NCBI GenBank assembly: GCA_015065385.1
Contig: SVQK01000063.1
Location: forward strand, 1 to 64,000
From: Oscillospiraceae bacterium
GTDB lineage: Bacteria > Bacillota > Clostridia > Oscillospirales > CAG-272
Direction: 5' to 3'
Length of the DNA stretch: 64,000 nucleotides
The translations under genes were made by a program, and so were the position numbers. Every line of letters starts with the position of its first letter. Position 1 is the first letter of the stretch. Below the pieces are notes generated by a model. That model was given only the letters and a program-made list of their open reading frames with translations, searched no databases and was not told where the DNA came from. Below are positions 1 through 8,025 of this stretch, one piece after another.

Positions 1-1
1 G

Positions 2-433
2 ATCAGCTCCACCGCTGAGCTGGACGGCTGGTACACCGTGGACGGCATCGTGATGGCCACCGCGAACGACAACGCCGAGTACAACGGCCGTCTGCCCTCC
101 GCGTGGACCGTTTCCGGTTCCGCCGACGGCGAGAACTGGACCGTGATCGCTTCCGGCGACGAGTCCTTCTTCGCCGAGTCCAACTTCCGCTACTTCGCGG
201 GCGAGGCTTCCTCCGATCCCATCAAGTTCGTGAAGTTCGACGCGGAAGGCGCTTCTTCCGGCTGCTTCCAGATCTCCGAGCTGGTTCTGACCGGCGCGAA
301 GGCTGAGGCGCCCGCGGACGAAAAGCTCGACGCGAAGGCTGAGGCTCCGAACACCTTCGACTTCGGCGTGGTCGCTGCCATCGCGGCTGTGATTTCCCTC
401 GGCGGGTTCGCTGTGTCCAAGAAGAGACACTGA
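2..433 (+). CDS. C-terminal part of a cell-surface protein with a membrane-anchoring tail (5'-truncated)
   Basis: The frame is open from base 2, so the start lies left of the window. The visible ~143 residues hold a beta-rich segment (SWTVSGSADGENWTVI, FVKFDAEGA) resembling the end of a discoidin (F5/8 type C) carbohydrate-binding domain. A short Ala/Glu/Lys/Pro linker follows, then a hydrophobic stretch of about 20 residues ending in SKKRH. Hydrophobic segment plus basic tail is the layout of a wall- or membrane-sorting signal, but a canonical LPXTG is absent; the residues before the helix read APNTFDFG. Inferred role: surface-displayed glycan-binding or glycan-degrading protein. A strong terminator follows, so it ends its transcript. 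Confidence 0.7.
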   Translation: MSSTAELDGWYTVDGIVMATANDNAEYNGRLPSAWTVSGSADGENWTVIASGDESFFAESNFRYFAGEASSDPIKFVKFDAEGASSGCFQISELVLTGAKAEAPADEKLDAKAEAPNTFDFGVVAAIAAVISLGGFAVSKKRH

Positions 434-485
434 GCGTCACCCGAAACGGAACGGATCATCTGATTCCGTCGGCTGAATTGCCCGA

Positions 486-519
486 AACTGTGTCAGGTTC
501 ATCCTGGCACAGTTTTTTT
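486..519 (+). terminator. Rho-independent terminator after the surface-protein gene
   Basis: A 12-bp stem (486-497 with 503-514, one G-T pair) with a 5-base loop is followed directly by seven T residues. Confidence 0.9.
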
Positions 520-563
520 ACCCTTTCCCGGGGCTTAGGCGGAGCTTAATCCTGCCAAAACCG

Positions 564-592
564 TTGCATTCTCCCCTGTTCGGTGGTATAAT
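564..592 (+). promoter_or_regulatory. Sigma-A-type promoter of pepF
   Basis: TTGCAT (564-569), 17-base spacer, perfect TATAAT (587-592). It lies about 30 bases before the pepF start and just after the preceding terminator. Confidence 0.85.
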
Positions 593-622
593 GAAGCAAA
601 TTCACCGAACAGGAGATTTTTT

Positions 623-2374
623 ATGCCAAACGAATGGGATCTTTCCATCCTCTATTCCGGGTTTGACGATCCGGCTTTGAAGTCCGATCTGAACGAACTG
701 GACAGTCTGATCGCGGACGCCAAAAAGCTGGCCGCCGACGCCGAAACCTTCCCGCACCGCGATCTGATCCGCGCCTATCTCGCACTTTCCGAGAAACTCT
801 CCCTTCTTTCCTCGAAGCTGTACGAATTCGCCTCCCTCCGCTTCTCCACCAATACGGGGGATTCCGAAGCCGCCAGCCTTACCGGACTGCTCATGTCCAA
901 GCTGAGCGACACCGCCGCCTCCGACGCGAAACTTCACGGACTGATCGCCGGCTTCCCCGATCTGGACGAGCTGATCGATACGGAGTTTAGCGAGTTCGCT
1001 TATCTTCTCCGCTCCATCCGCCGTGACAGCCGTTATCTGCTGGACGACGCACGGGAAGAACTGTTCGCGCGGATGAACATCTCCGGCGCGTCCGCGTGGG
1101 AAGATTTGCAGTCCTCTCTGACCAGCTCCGTCAAGGCGAAGTACCGGGGAGAGGATATCCCCCTTTCCGCCGTCCGCAATCTTGCCTACGATCCCGATCC
1201 GGCTGTCCGGAAGGATGCCTTTGAAGCGGAGCTTGCCTGCTATGCGCCGATCCGCGAGGCCGTTGCCTTCTCGCTCAACTCCATCAAGCTCCAGACCATC
1301 ACCGAATGCGGAATCCGCGGTTACGATTCCCCGCTGGACAAGGCGCTGAAGAATTCCCGGATGAAGCGCGAGACGCTGGACGCTTTGATTTCCGCCATGG
1401 AGGAGTATCTTCCGAAATTCTGGAAGTATCTCCGCGCCAAGGCAAAGGCGCTCGGACATGAGGACGGTCTTCCGTGGTACGATCTCTTCGCGCCCATGGG
1501 GAAGAGCGACCGCACTTTCACCATCGACGAGGCAAAAGAGACGCTCATTTCCTTCTTTACCCCGTTCGACGCCGATCTGGCCGCGATGATCCGCCGGGCG
1601 TTCGAAGAGAACTGGATCGATTTCTGGCCCCGGGAAGGGAAGGTCGGCGGCGCGTTTGACGCAGGCATCCCCACGGCGTGTCAGAGCCGCGTACTGACGA
1701 ATTTCAGCGGATCGTTCAGCGATGTCATCACGCTTGCGCACGAGCTGGGCCACGCGTTCCACGACCAGCAGGTGTTTTCCCACAGCATCCTCAATCAGGA
1801 CTATACCATGCCCGTGGCCGAGACCGCTTCGACCTTCAACGAGGTGATCGCCAACAACGCCGCCCGCGCGATGGCGGAGACCAAGGAGGAGAAGATCAAC
1901 CTTCTGGAAAGCGAGCTCATGGACGCCTGCCAGATCATCTGCGACATCTATTCCCGGTATCTCTTTGAAACTTCTGTGTTCGAACACCGTCCCGAGGAAT
2001 TCATGAACGCCGACCGCCTCTGCGAGCTGATGCTGGACGCGCAGAAAAAGGCCTACGGCGACGGACTGGATCCCGACTGCCTGCACCCCTATATGTGGCT
2101 CTGCAAAGGCCATTATTACAGCGGCGGCCTGAGCTTCTACAACTTCCCCTACGCTTTCGGCGGCTTGTTCGCGCGCGGGCTCTACGCCAAGTACAAGGCG
2201 GAAGGTCAGGCGTTCGTGCCGTTGTACAAGAAGCTCCTGCACGCGACTTCCGTAAACGATGTGGAGGACGCCGCTCTGATTGCCGGGATCGATCTGACGG
2301 ACAAGGCGTTCTGGGAAGCGGGACTCGCATCCATCGCCGAAGAGATCGACGAGCTCTGCGCCCTGCTTGCCTGA
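623..2374 (+). CDS. pepF: Oligoendopeptidase F, M3-family zinc metallopeptidase
   Basis: Cytosolic zinc peptidase that cuts short oligopeptides in peptide turnover. The 583-residue protein carries the zinc motif HELGH at residues 373-377, followed by the M3 helix with MPVAETASTFNE, whose Glu supplies the third zinc ligand. Length matches PepF (about 560-600 residues). No signal peptide is visible. The ATG at 623 is preceded by AGGAG at 611-615 and by its own promoter. It is probably monocistronic, because coaE downstream has a separate promoter. Long open frames antisense to it are coding shadows. Confidence 0.93.
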   Translation: MPNEWDLSILYSGFDDPALKSDLNELDSLIADAKKLAADAETFPHRDLIRAYLALSEKLSLLSSKLYEFASLRFSTNTGDSEAASLTGLLMSKLSDTAASDAKLHGLIAGFPDLDELIDTEFSEFAYLLRSIRRDSRYLLDDAREELFARMNISGASAWEDLQSSLTSSVKAKYRGEDIPLSAVRNLAYDPDPAVRKDAFEAELACYAPIREAVAFSLNSIKLQTITECGIRGYDSPLDKALKNSRMKRETLDALISAMEEYLPKFWKYLRAKAKALGHEDGLPWYDLFAPMGKSDRTFTIDEAKETLISFFTPFDADLAAMIRRAFEENWIDFWPREGKVGGAFDAGIPTACQSRVLTNFSGSFSDVITLAHELGHAFHDQQVFSHSILNQDYTMPVAETASTFNEVIANNAARAMAETKEEKINLLESELMDACQIICDIYSRYLFETSVFEHRPEEFMNADRLCELMLDAQKKAYGDGLDPDCLHPYMWLCKGHYYSGGLSFYNFPYAFGGLFARGLYAKYKAEGQAFVPLYKKLLHATSVNDVEDAALIAGIDLTDKAFWEAGLASIAEEIDELCALLA

Positions 2375-2406
2375 CGCGCATCGGGTGTGAAGTTCACAGA
2401 AACCTG

Positions 2407-2435
2407 TTGAATTGACGCGGTATCCGTGTTATAAT
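2407..2435 (+). promoter_or_regulatory. Sigma-A-type promoter of coaE and the lytic transglycosylase
   Basis: TTGAAT (2407-2412), 17-base spacer, TATAAT (2430-2435), about 53 bases before the coaE start. Confidence 0.8.
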
Positions 2436-2488
2436 ACTTTATCTGTGCGGATTTGGGAGAGTGGAGCGAAATGAAGGAAAGGGACGTC

Positions 2489-3133
2489 ATGACGGTGGGA
2501 CTTTGCGGACGGAGCGGCGCGGGAAAGGGAACCGTCTGCCTCCTCTTTGCCGCGCTGGGGATCCCCTCCGTGGATACGGATGCCGTGTACCGCGCTCTGA
2601 CCGCTCCCGCCGACGAGCCCTCTCCCTGTATAATCGCGCTGACGGATCGTTTCGGACCGAAGGTTCAGCTGCCGGATCATTCTCTGAACCGCGCTGCCAT
2701 GCGGAAGCTGGTCTTCGGCGAAGGGAACGAACAGAATCTCGCCGATCTGAACGCCATCTCCCACCGGTTCATTCTCGAACAAACCCGGAGATTGGCAGAC
2801 GAGTGGTTCGACCGGGGCGCATCCATTGTCCTTTTGGACGCACCGGTGCTGTATGAGAGCGGATTTGACCGTTTCTGCGACGCCGTGGTCTGCGTGACCG
2901 CGCCAGAAGAGGTCCTACTTTCCCGGATCATGGCGCGGGACGGGATCAGCCGCGGGGATGCGGAAAAGCGCCTCGCCTCCCAGATCCCGGCGGAAGAGCT
3001 GGAAGACCGCGCGGACTATGTGATCGTCAACGACGGAACATGCGAAGAACTGGCGGAGCGCGTCAGACAGACTGCGGACGCGCTGTTTGCCCGTCTCGCC
3101 GCTCCGCGTGAGAACCGGGAGGCCGACGCATGA
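2489..3133 (+). CDS. coaE: Dephospho-CoA kinase
   Basis: Last step of coenzyme A synthesis: phosphorylates dephospho-CoA with ATP. Recognisable family blocks are the N-terminal P-loop (GRSGAGKG, residues 7-14), VDTDAVYR, LNRAAMRKLVFG, DAPVLYESGFD, the lid region MARDGISRGDAEKRLASQ and the final ADYVIVNDG. The P-loop residue after the Lys is Gly rather than the usual Ser/Thr, as in adenylate kinases. Start choice: ATG 2489 puts the P-loop where CoaE proteins have it and is preceded by AAGGAAAGGG; ATG 2471 and TTG 2453 are in-frame alternatives. The stop overlaps the next gene by 4 bases, so the two are probably translationally coupled. Confidence 0.92.
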   Translation: MTVGLCGRSGAGKGTVCLLFAALGIPSVDTDAVYRALTAPADEPSPCIIALTDRFGPKVQLPDHSLNRAAMRKLVFGEGNEQNLADLNAISHRFILEQTRRLADEWFDRGASIVLLDAPVLYESGFDRFCDAVVCVTAPEEVLLSRIMARDGISRGDAEKRLASQIPAEELEDRADYVIVNDGTCEELAERVRQTADALFARLAAPRENREADA

Positions 3134-3699
3134 AGTTCCGATCGGCAGTGCGCCGGAGCACGGTCATTATTGTGATCCTGATCGCGTCCGTTTTCCTGGG
3201 ATACGGGTATCAGTTCCTCTGCGAATATCTCGACCGGAAGGGATGCCCGCGGGAATACAACGAGATCGTCGAACGGTACGCGGACGAATACGGCGTGCCG
3301 GAGTACATGGTTTACGCCGTGATTTCCGTGGAAAGCGGATTCAGAAGCGGAGCGGTTTCGGACGACGGGAAGATCGGCCTCATGCAGATCAACCCGGAGA
3401 ATCTCGAATGGCTCAGCGCGTCCATGAGAGAACCCCTCGAGCCGAAGATGCTCCACGATCCGGCTGTGAATATCCGCTGCGGGTGTTACTATCTCGCCTA
3501 CCTGTACTCCCTCTACGGACGGTGGACGCCCGTTCTGGCGGCGTTTGAGACGAATGTGGACAACGTCACCTTCTGGTCGCTCGAAACCGGGCTGACCGAC
3601 AAGAGCGGCAACCTGATCCGGACGCCGTACGATGAACTGAACGACAAGATCACGGCCATCGAGGAAAAAGCCGATGTTTACCGCGCCCTGTACTATTGA
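3130..3699 (+). CDS. Membrane-anchored lytic transglycosylase, SLT domain
   Basis: Cleaves the glycan strand of peptidoglycan. Residues 11-29 form an N-terminal transmembrane helix, so the ~150-residue SLT domain sits outside the cell. The catalytic Glu is residue 68 in VESGFRSGAVS, and the family motif KIGLMQINPEN follows. The third SLT motif, normally AYNAG, reads AAFETNVDNV here. The ATG lies within ATGA shared with the coaE stop. Length (189) suits a short MltE/YjbJ-like enzyme of Firmicutes. Its partner in the wall is not evident from the neighbours. Confidence 0.87.
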   Translation: MKFRSAVRRSTVIIVILIASVFLGYGYQFLCEYLDRKGCPREYNEIVERYADEYGVPEYMVYAVISVESGFRSGAVSDDGKIGLMQINPENLEWLSASMREPLEPKMLHDPAVNIRCGCYYLAYLYSLYGRWTPVLAAFETNVDNVTFWSLETGLTDKSGNLIRTPYDELNDKITAIEEKADVYRALYY

Positions 3700-3738
3700 T
3701 TTTTCATCAACTATAAGCCATACGAAAGGAATGCTGTC

Positions 3739-5151
3739 ATGAGCGAAAAGACCAGAGGTCAGAATCTGAAGGACGAGCTTTTCTATAAGAAGAAGAGCGT
3801 ATTCGAGGTCAAGTCCCCGGAGGAGCTCGCCGCGGCGAAAACCTATGCCGAGGGATACGCCGCGTGGCTGGATCAGTCCAAGACCGAGCGCGAGGCGGTG
3901 AAGGCGGGGATCGCCCTGCTGGAAAAGGCCGGATACAAGCCCTATTCCGTCGGCCAGGAGATCAAAGCGGGCGACCTCCTCTATCTCAACAACCGCGGCA
4001 AGAGCCTGTTTGCCATCCATGCCGGAACCGAATCCATCGAGAACGGCGTCCGCATCTGCGCGGCCCACATCGACTCCCCCAGACTGGATCTGAAACAGCA
4101 CCCCCTGTATGAAAACGACGGGTTTGCTTACTTCAAGACCCATTACTACGGCGGGATCCGCAAGTATCAGTGGGTGACCATTCCTCTCGCGCTCCACGGC
4201 GTTGTCACCAAGGCTGACGGCGAGACCGTGGAGGTCCGGATCGGCGACGAGGCGGGCGATCCCGTCTTCTGCATCTCCGACCTGCTGCCCCATCTCGCCA
4301 AGGATCAGAACGGGCGTCCCCTCGGGCAGGCGTTCACCGGCGAAGGACTGAACGTCATTCTCGGCACCTCTCCCTTCATCGAAGAGGACGGAAAAATCAC
4401 CCCCGCTGACGAGAAGGCCAAGCTCAATATCATGATCCTGCTGAATGAGAAGTACGGCATCACCGAATCCGATTTCATCAGCGCGGAGCTTTCCATCGTT
4501 CCCGCTCAGAATTCGGTGGACGTCGGGCTGGACCGTTGGCTGATCGGCTCCTACGGTCACGACGACCGCGTCTGCGCGTATCCCGCTCTCACCTCCCTCA
4601 TCGAGGCGGAGGACAGCGTCCACACCAATATCGCTGTTCTGGCGGACAAGGAGGAGATCGGCTCCGTCGGCATCAGCGGCATGCAGTGCGTGCTTCTCTC
4701 CGATCTGATCGACGAGCTTGCGAAGAATCTCGGCGGTAATCCCAACGTCGTGCGGAACCGCTCGAAGTGCCTGTCCGCGGACGTCACGGTCGGATTCGAT
4801 CCCAACTATCCCGAGGTGTCCGAAAAGCGCAATTCCGCGATCATCCACGCGGGTGTGGGCCTTTCCAAGTACACCGGTTCCGGCGGAAAGAGCGGCACCA
4901 ACGACGCTTCCGCAGAGCTGGTCGGCGAGGTGAGAAAGATCTTCGACGACGCGGGCGTGATCTGGCAGACGGCGGAGCTGGGCCGGGTCGATCAGGGCGG
5001 CGGCGGTACCGTTGCGATGTACATTGCCGACCACAACATCGAGACGGTGGATATCGGCGTGCCGGTGCTCTCCATGCACGCGCCCTTCGAGCTGATTTCC
5101 AAAGCGGACCTGTATGAAGCGCACCGCGCCTTCACCGCGTTCTGCAAATAA
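3739..5151 (+). CDS. apeA: M18-family aminopeptidase
   Basis: Dinuclear-metal aminopeptidase removing N-terminal residues, acting in cytosolic peptide turnover. The 470-residue protein shows the M18 landmarks: metal-binding His110 and Asp112 in AAHIDSPRLD, the KTHYYGGIRKYQW block, the DKEEIGSVG acid pair, and the C-terminal VLSMHAPFEL metal region. AAAGGA precedes the ATG by 8 bases. It belongs to the long bacterial M18 group (about 460-480 residues). A strong hairpin follows the stop. Confidence 0.93.
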   Translation: MSEKTRGQNLKDELFYKKKSVFEVKSPEELAAAKTYAEGYAAWLDQSKTEREAVKAGIALLEKAGYKPYSVGQEIKAGDLLYLNNRGKSLFAIHAGTESIENGVRICAAHIDSPRLDLKQHPLYENDGFAYFKTHYYGGIRKYQWVTIPLALHGVVTKADGETVEVRIGDEAGDPVFCISDLLPHLAKDQNGRPLGQAFTGEGLNVILGTSPFIEEDGKITPADEKAKLNIMILLNEKYGITESDFISAELSIVPAQNSVDVGLDRWLIGSYGHDDRVCAYPALTSLIEAEDSVHTNIAVLADKEEIGSVGISGMQCVLLSDLIDELAKNLGGNPNVVRNRSKCLSADVTVGFDPNYPEVSEKRNSAIIHAGVGLSKYTGSGGKSGTNDASAELVGEVRKIFDDAGVIWQTAELGRVDQGGGGTVAMYIADHNIETVDIGVPVLSMHAPFELISKADLYEAHRAFTAFCK

Positions 5152-5167
5152 TTCCGAAAGAAAGACG

Positions 5168-5208
5168 ACGATATTCCGGTACCCGCGCGATACCGGAGTA
5201 TCGTTTTC
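5168..5208 (+). terminator. Hairpin between apeA and eda, probable terminator or attenuator
   Basis: A 14-bp stem (5168-5181 with 5191-5204, one G-T pair) with a 9-base loop is followed by GTTTT. The T run is short, and the stem ends only 12 bases before the eda ATG, so partial termination or translational occlusion are both possible. Confidence 0.7.
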
Positions 5209-5216
5209 ATGCGATT

Positions 5217-5867
5217 ATGACAGATTGGTTTGAACGATTGAAACAGACGGGCGTCATTCCCGTCGTGACACTGGACAGCGCGGCGGACGCCCCCTTCCTT
5301 GCCTCCGCTTTGATGGGGGGAGGACTCGCCGCGGCTGAAATCACCTTCCGCTCCGACGCGGCGGCTGAATCCATTTTCCGGATCCGGGAGTCGGAAGCAG
5401 AGCTTTTCGTCGGCGCGGGCACGGTTCTGTCCCCCGAAACCCTGCGGGATGCCGTATCGGCGGGCGCGCAGTTCATCGTCGCTCCGGGATTTAATCCGAA
5501 GGTGGCCGAAGCCGCGCTGGATACCGGGATCCCCTATCTTCCGGGCGTGATGACCCCGACGGAGATCGAAGCCGCGATGTCCATGGGCTTTTCGGCACTG
5601 AAATTCTTCCCGGCGGAGGCAGCCGGCGGATGCGCCATTCTGAAAGCCCTGTCCGCTCCTTACCGCTCGGTCCGCTTCATGCCGACGGGCGGGATCACGC
5701 TCGATAACCTCGGGGACTATCTCTCCCTCCCGTCCGTCTTCTGCTGCGGCGGGAGCTTCATCGCGGACAAAGCGCGGATCGCCGCCGGGGATTTCGACGG
5801 GATCCGGGAGACGGCGCGGAAAACGTCGGAGCTGGTTCGAAAGATCCGGGGAGGCATCCATGTTTGA
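5217..5867 (+). CDS. eda: 2-dehydro-3-deoxyphosphogluconate / 4-hydroxy-2-oxoglutarate aldolase
   Basis: Class I aldolase splitting KDPG to pyruvate and glyceraldehyde 3-phosphate, used in Entner-Doudoroff and uronate breakdown. Visible motifs: catalytic Glu41 in AAEITFR, GAGTVL, the Schiff-base Lys129 in LKFFPAE, and the phosphate-binding MPTGGI. Length 216 is typical. The ATG at 5217 matches the family N-terminus (VIPVV close behind), yet no Shine-Dalgarno is visible; a 14-bp hairpin sits where one is expected. The 3' end overlaps prfA by 8 bases. No other uronate genes are adjacent. Confidence 0.92.
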   Translation: MTDWFERLKQTGVIPVVTLDSAADAPFLASALMGGGLAAAEITFRSDAAAESIFRIRESEAELFVGAGTVLSPETLRDAVSAGAQFIVAPGFNPKVAEAALDTGIPYLPGVMTPTEIEAAMSMGFSALKFFPAEAAGGCAILKALSAPYRSVRFMPTGGITLDNLGDYLSLPSVFCCGGSFIADKARIAAGDFDGIRETARKTSELVRKIRGGIHV

Positions 5868-6951
5868 ACGCCTCAGCGAAGCGGAACAGCGGTTCGTCTC
5901 CATCGAGGAGGAACTGTCGGATCCCGATACGATGCGGGATATCGAGCGCTATAAAGCCCTCATGAAGGAACGCGCCTCCCTCGCCCCTGTGATCGATAAA
6001 TTCCGCGAATACCGCAAAGCCCTGTCCAACGGGGAAGAAGCGAAATCCCTCATGGAAACCGAACGGGATCCGGAACTGCTCGAGATGGCGGAGGAGGAGT
6101 TCCGAAGCGCAAAGGAGACGGCGGAGAGATGTGAGGGAGAGTTGAAGATCCTGCTCCTTCCAAAGGATCCGCTGGACGAGAAAAACGTCATCATCGAAAT
6201 CCGGGCCGGAGCGGGCGGGGAAGAAGCCGCTCTCTTCGCCGGAGTACTGTACCGGATGTATTCCATGTACGCCGACGCCAGCCGCTTCAAAACGGAGCTG
6301 CTCAGTTCGAACGAAACGGAGCTCGGCGGATTCCGTGAAATCACCTTCATGGTCACGGGCAGCGGCGCGTATTCCCGGTTCAAATACGAAAGCGGCGTCC
6401 ACCGGGTCCAGCGGGTTCCCGTCACGGAATCCTCGGGCCGGATCCAGACCTCCACAGCGACCGTCGCGGTCCTTCCGGAGGCCGAGGACGTGGAAGTGGA
6501 GATCGATCCGAACGATCTGGAAATCGAGACCATCAAATCGAGCGGCGCGGGCGGACAGCATGTCAACAAGACCGAATCCGCCATCCGCCTGCTCCACAAG
6601 CCGACCGGCATCGTCGTCGAGTGTCAGGACGAGCGGAGCCAGTTCAAGAACCGGGACAAGGCGATGAAGATCCTCCGCTCGAGACTCTTCGACCTCAAGA
6701 GCCGGGAGCAGAACGATAAAATCGCCAGCGAACGCAGATCGCAGGTGGGAACCGGGGACCGGAGCGAACGGATCCGCACCTACAATTTCCGGGAGAGCCG
6801 CGTAACGGATCACCGGATCGGCCTGACGGTCTACACGCTGGACACCTTCATCAACGGCGAGATCGGGGGCATGATCGACGCATTGGCCACCGCCGACACC
6901 GCCGAGAAGCTCAAAAACGGCGGATTCGATTCCGCGGGAGGCGCGTCATGA
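5860..6951 (+). CDS. prfA: Peptide chain release factor 1
   Basis: Terminates translation at UAA and UAG. The stop-codon reading tripeptide is PVT (residues 187-189, inside HRVQRVPVTESSGR) and the peptidyl-tRNA hydrolysis motif GGQ is at 231-233 (SSGAGGQHVNKT). The PxT tripeptide, not SPF, makes this RF1 rather than RF2. GGGGAGG precedes the ATG, which lies inside the end of eda. The methyltransferase gene prmC, often next to prfA, is not here; the next gene is ywlC, overlapping by 4 bases. Confidence 0.96.
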   Translation: MFERLSEAEQRFVSIEEELSDPDTMRDIERYKALMKERASLAPVIDKFREYRKALSNGEEAKSLMETERDPELLEMAEEEFRSAKETAERCEGELKILLLPKDPLDEKNVIIEIRAGAGGEEAALFAGVLYRMYSMYADASRFKTELLSSNETELGGFREITFMVTGSGAYSRFKYESGVHRVQRVPVTESSGRIQTSTATVAVLPEAEDVEVEIDPNDLEIETIKSSGAGGQHVNKTESAIRLLHKPTGIVVECQDERSQFKNRDKAMKILRSRLFDLKSREQNDKIASERRSQVGTGDRSERIRTYNFRESRVTDHRIGLTVYTLDTFINGEIGGMIDALATADTAEKLKNGGFDSAGGAS

Positions 6952-8003
6952 ATACGGAATTCCTGACGATCACGCAGGATCCGTCACACGACGAAGACGT
7001 CCTTTCCCGCGCCGCAGAGGTGATCCGCCGCGGAGGACTGGTCGCCATACCCACGGAAACCGTGTACGGACTGGCCGGGAGCGCGCTCCTGCCCGATTCC
7101 GCCGCCAAGATCTACGCGGCGAAGGGACGGCCCGCGGACAACCCCCTGATCGTCCATGTGTCAAAGCCGGAGGAGGCGGAGCGTGTCGCATACACGAATC
7201 CGCAGTTTTACAAGCTCGCTGAGCGGTTTATGCCCGGCCCTCTGACGGTGATCTTGAAAAAGCGGGACTGCATTCCGGATACCGTGACCGCCGGAGGGGA
7301 TACCGTCGCCGTACGCTGCCCGTCCCATCCCATCGCCCGCCGCCTGATCGAGCTCTCCGGCCATCCTCTTGCCGCGCCGTCCGCCAACCGGTCGGGGAGT
7401 CCTTCACCCACCACAGCCGCCCATGTGCGGGAAGATCTGGACGGGGAGATCGATATGATCGTGGACGCAGGCCCCTGTTCGATCGGGCTCGAGTCCACCG
7501 TCATCCGGCTGGACGGGGAGAGCTGCACGATCCTGCGCCCGGGAGCCGTCACCCCCGCCATGCTCGAGGAAGTCGTGCCGCACGCCGCGGTATCAGGAGC
7601 CGTGGTGAAGCCCGCGCTGGCGAACGGCGTGAAACCGGAATCCCCGGGCATGAAGTACAGGCACTACGCGCCCCGTGCCGAGCTGATCCTTGTGGACGCC
7701 CCGACGGACCGGCTTGCGGAATTTGTCCGGGAAAACGAGGGGGAGCGCGTCGGCGTGATGATCCCGGACGAGTATGCGGGTCTGTTCCCCGGTTTGACCA
7801 TTCTTCCGACCGGTCCCGCAGGCGACTGGAAGGAGTATTCCCGCCGCTTTTTCTCCCTGCTCCGGGAGGCCGACGACGCGGGACTGAATCGAATTTACGC
7901 CGTGCTTCCCCCTCCCGAAGGGGATTCCCTCGCGCTTTACAACCGGATCATCCGGGCCGCGGGGTGCAGGATCCTGACGGAGAATGGCTTCAAAACCATA
8001 TAA
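6948..8003 (+). CDS. ywlC: L-threonylcarbamoyladenylate synthase, long Sua5/YwlC form
   Basis: Makes threonylcarbamoyl-AMP from threonine, bicarbonate and ATP for the t6A modification of ANN-decoding tRNAs. The N-terminal ~200-residue YrdC domain shows PTETVYGLAGSA, KGRPADNPLIVHV, PGPLTVILKK and SAPSANRSGSPSPT-like blocks. A linker containing SPGMKYRHYAPRA leads into the C-terminal Sua5 domain. Total length 351 fits YwlC/Sua5 rather than the short TsaC form. The ATG overlaps the prfA stop (ATGA). Operon neighbours are translation genes, in keeping with this role. Confidence 0.94.
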   Translation: MNTEFLTITQDPSHDEDVLSRAAEVIRRGGLVAIPTETVYGLAGSALLPDSAAKIYAAKGRPADNPLIVHVSKPEEAERVAYTNPQFYKLAERFMPGPLTVILKKRDCIPDTVTAGGDTVAVRCPSHPIARRLIELSGHPLAAPSANRSGSPSPTTAAHVREDLDGEIDMIVDAGPCSIGLESTVIRLDGESCTILRPGAVTPAMLEEVVPHAAVSGAVVKPALANGVKPESPGMKYRHYAPRAELILVDAPTDRLAEFVRENEGERVGVMIPDEYAGLFPGLTILPTGPAGDWKEYSRRFFSLLREADDAGLNRIYAVLPPPEGDSLALYNRIIRAAGCRILTENGFKTI

Positions 8004-8025
8004 AACACACTCAGTGGAGGAACCC

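Noticed and set aside
3016..5124. 702-codon minus-strand frame opposite the transglycosylase and apeA
   Set aside because: Antisense shadow; no ribosome site or promoter and no recognisable domain, while the plus strand carries intact enzymes.
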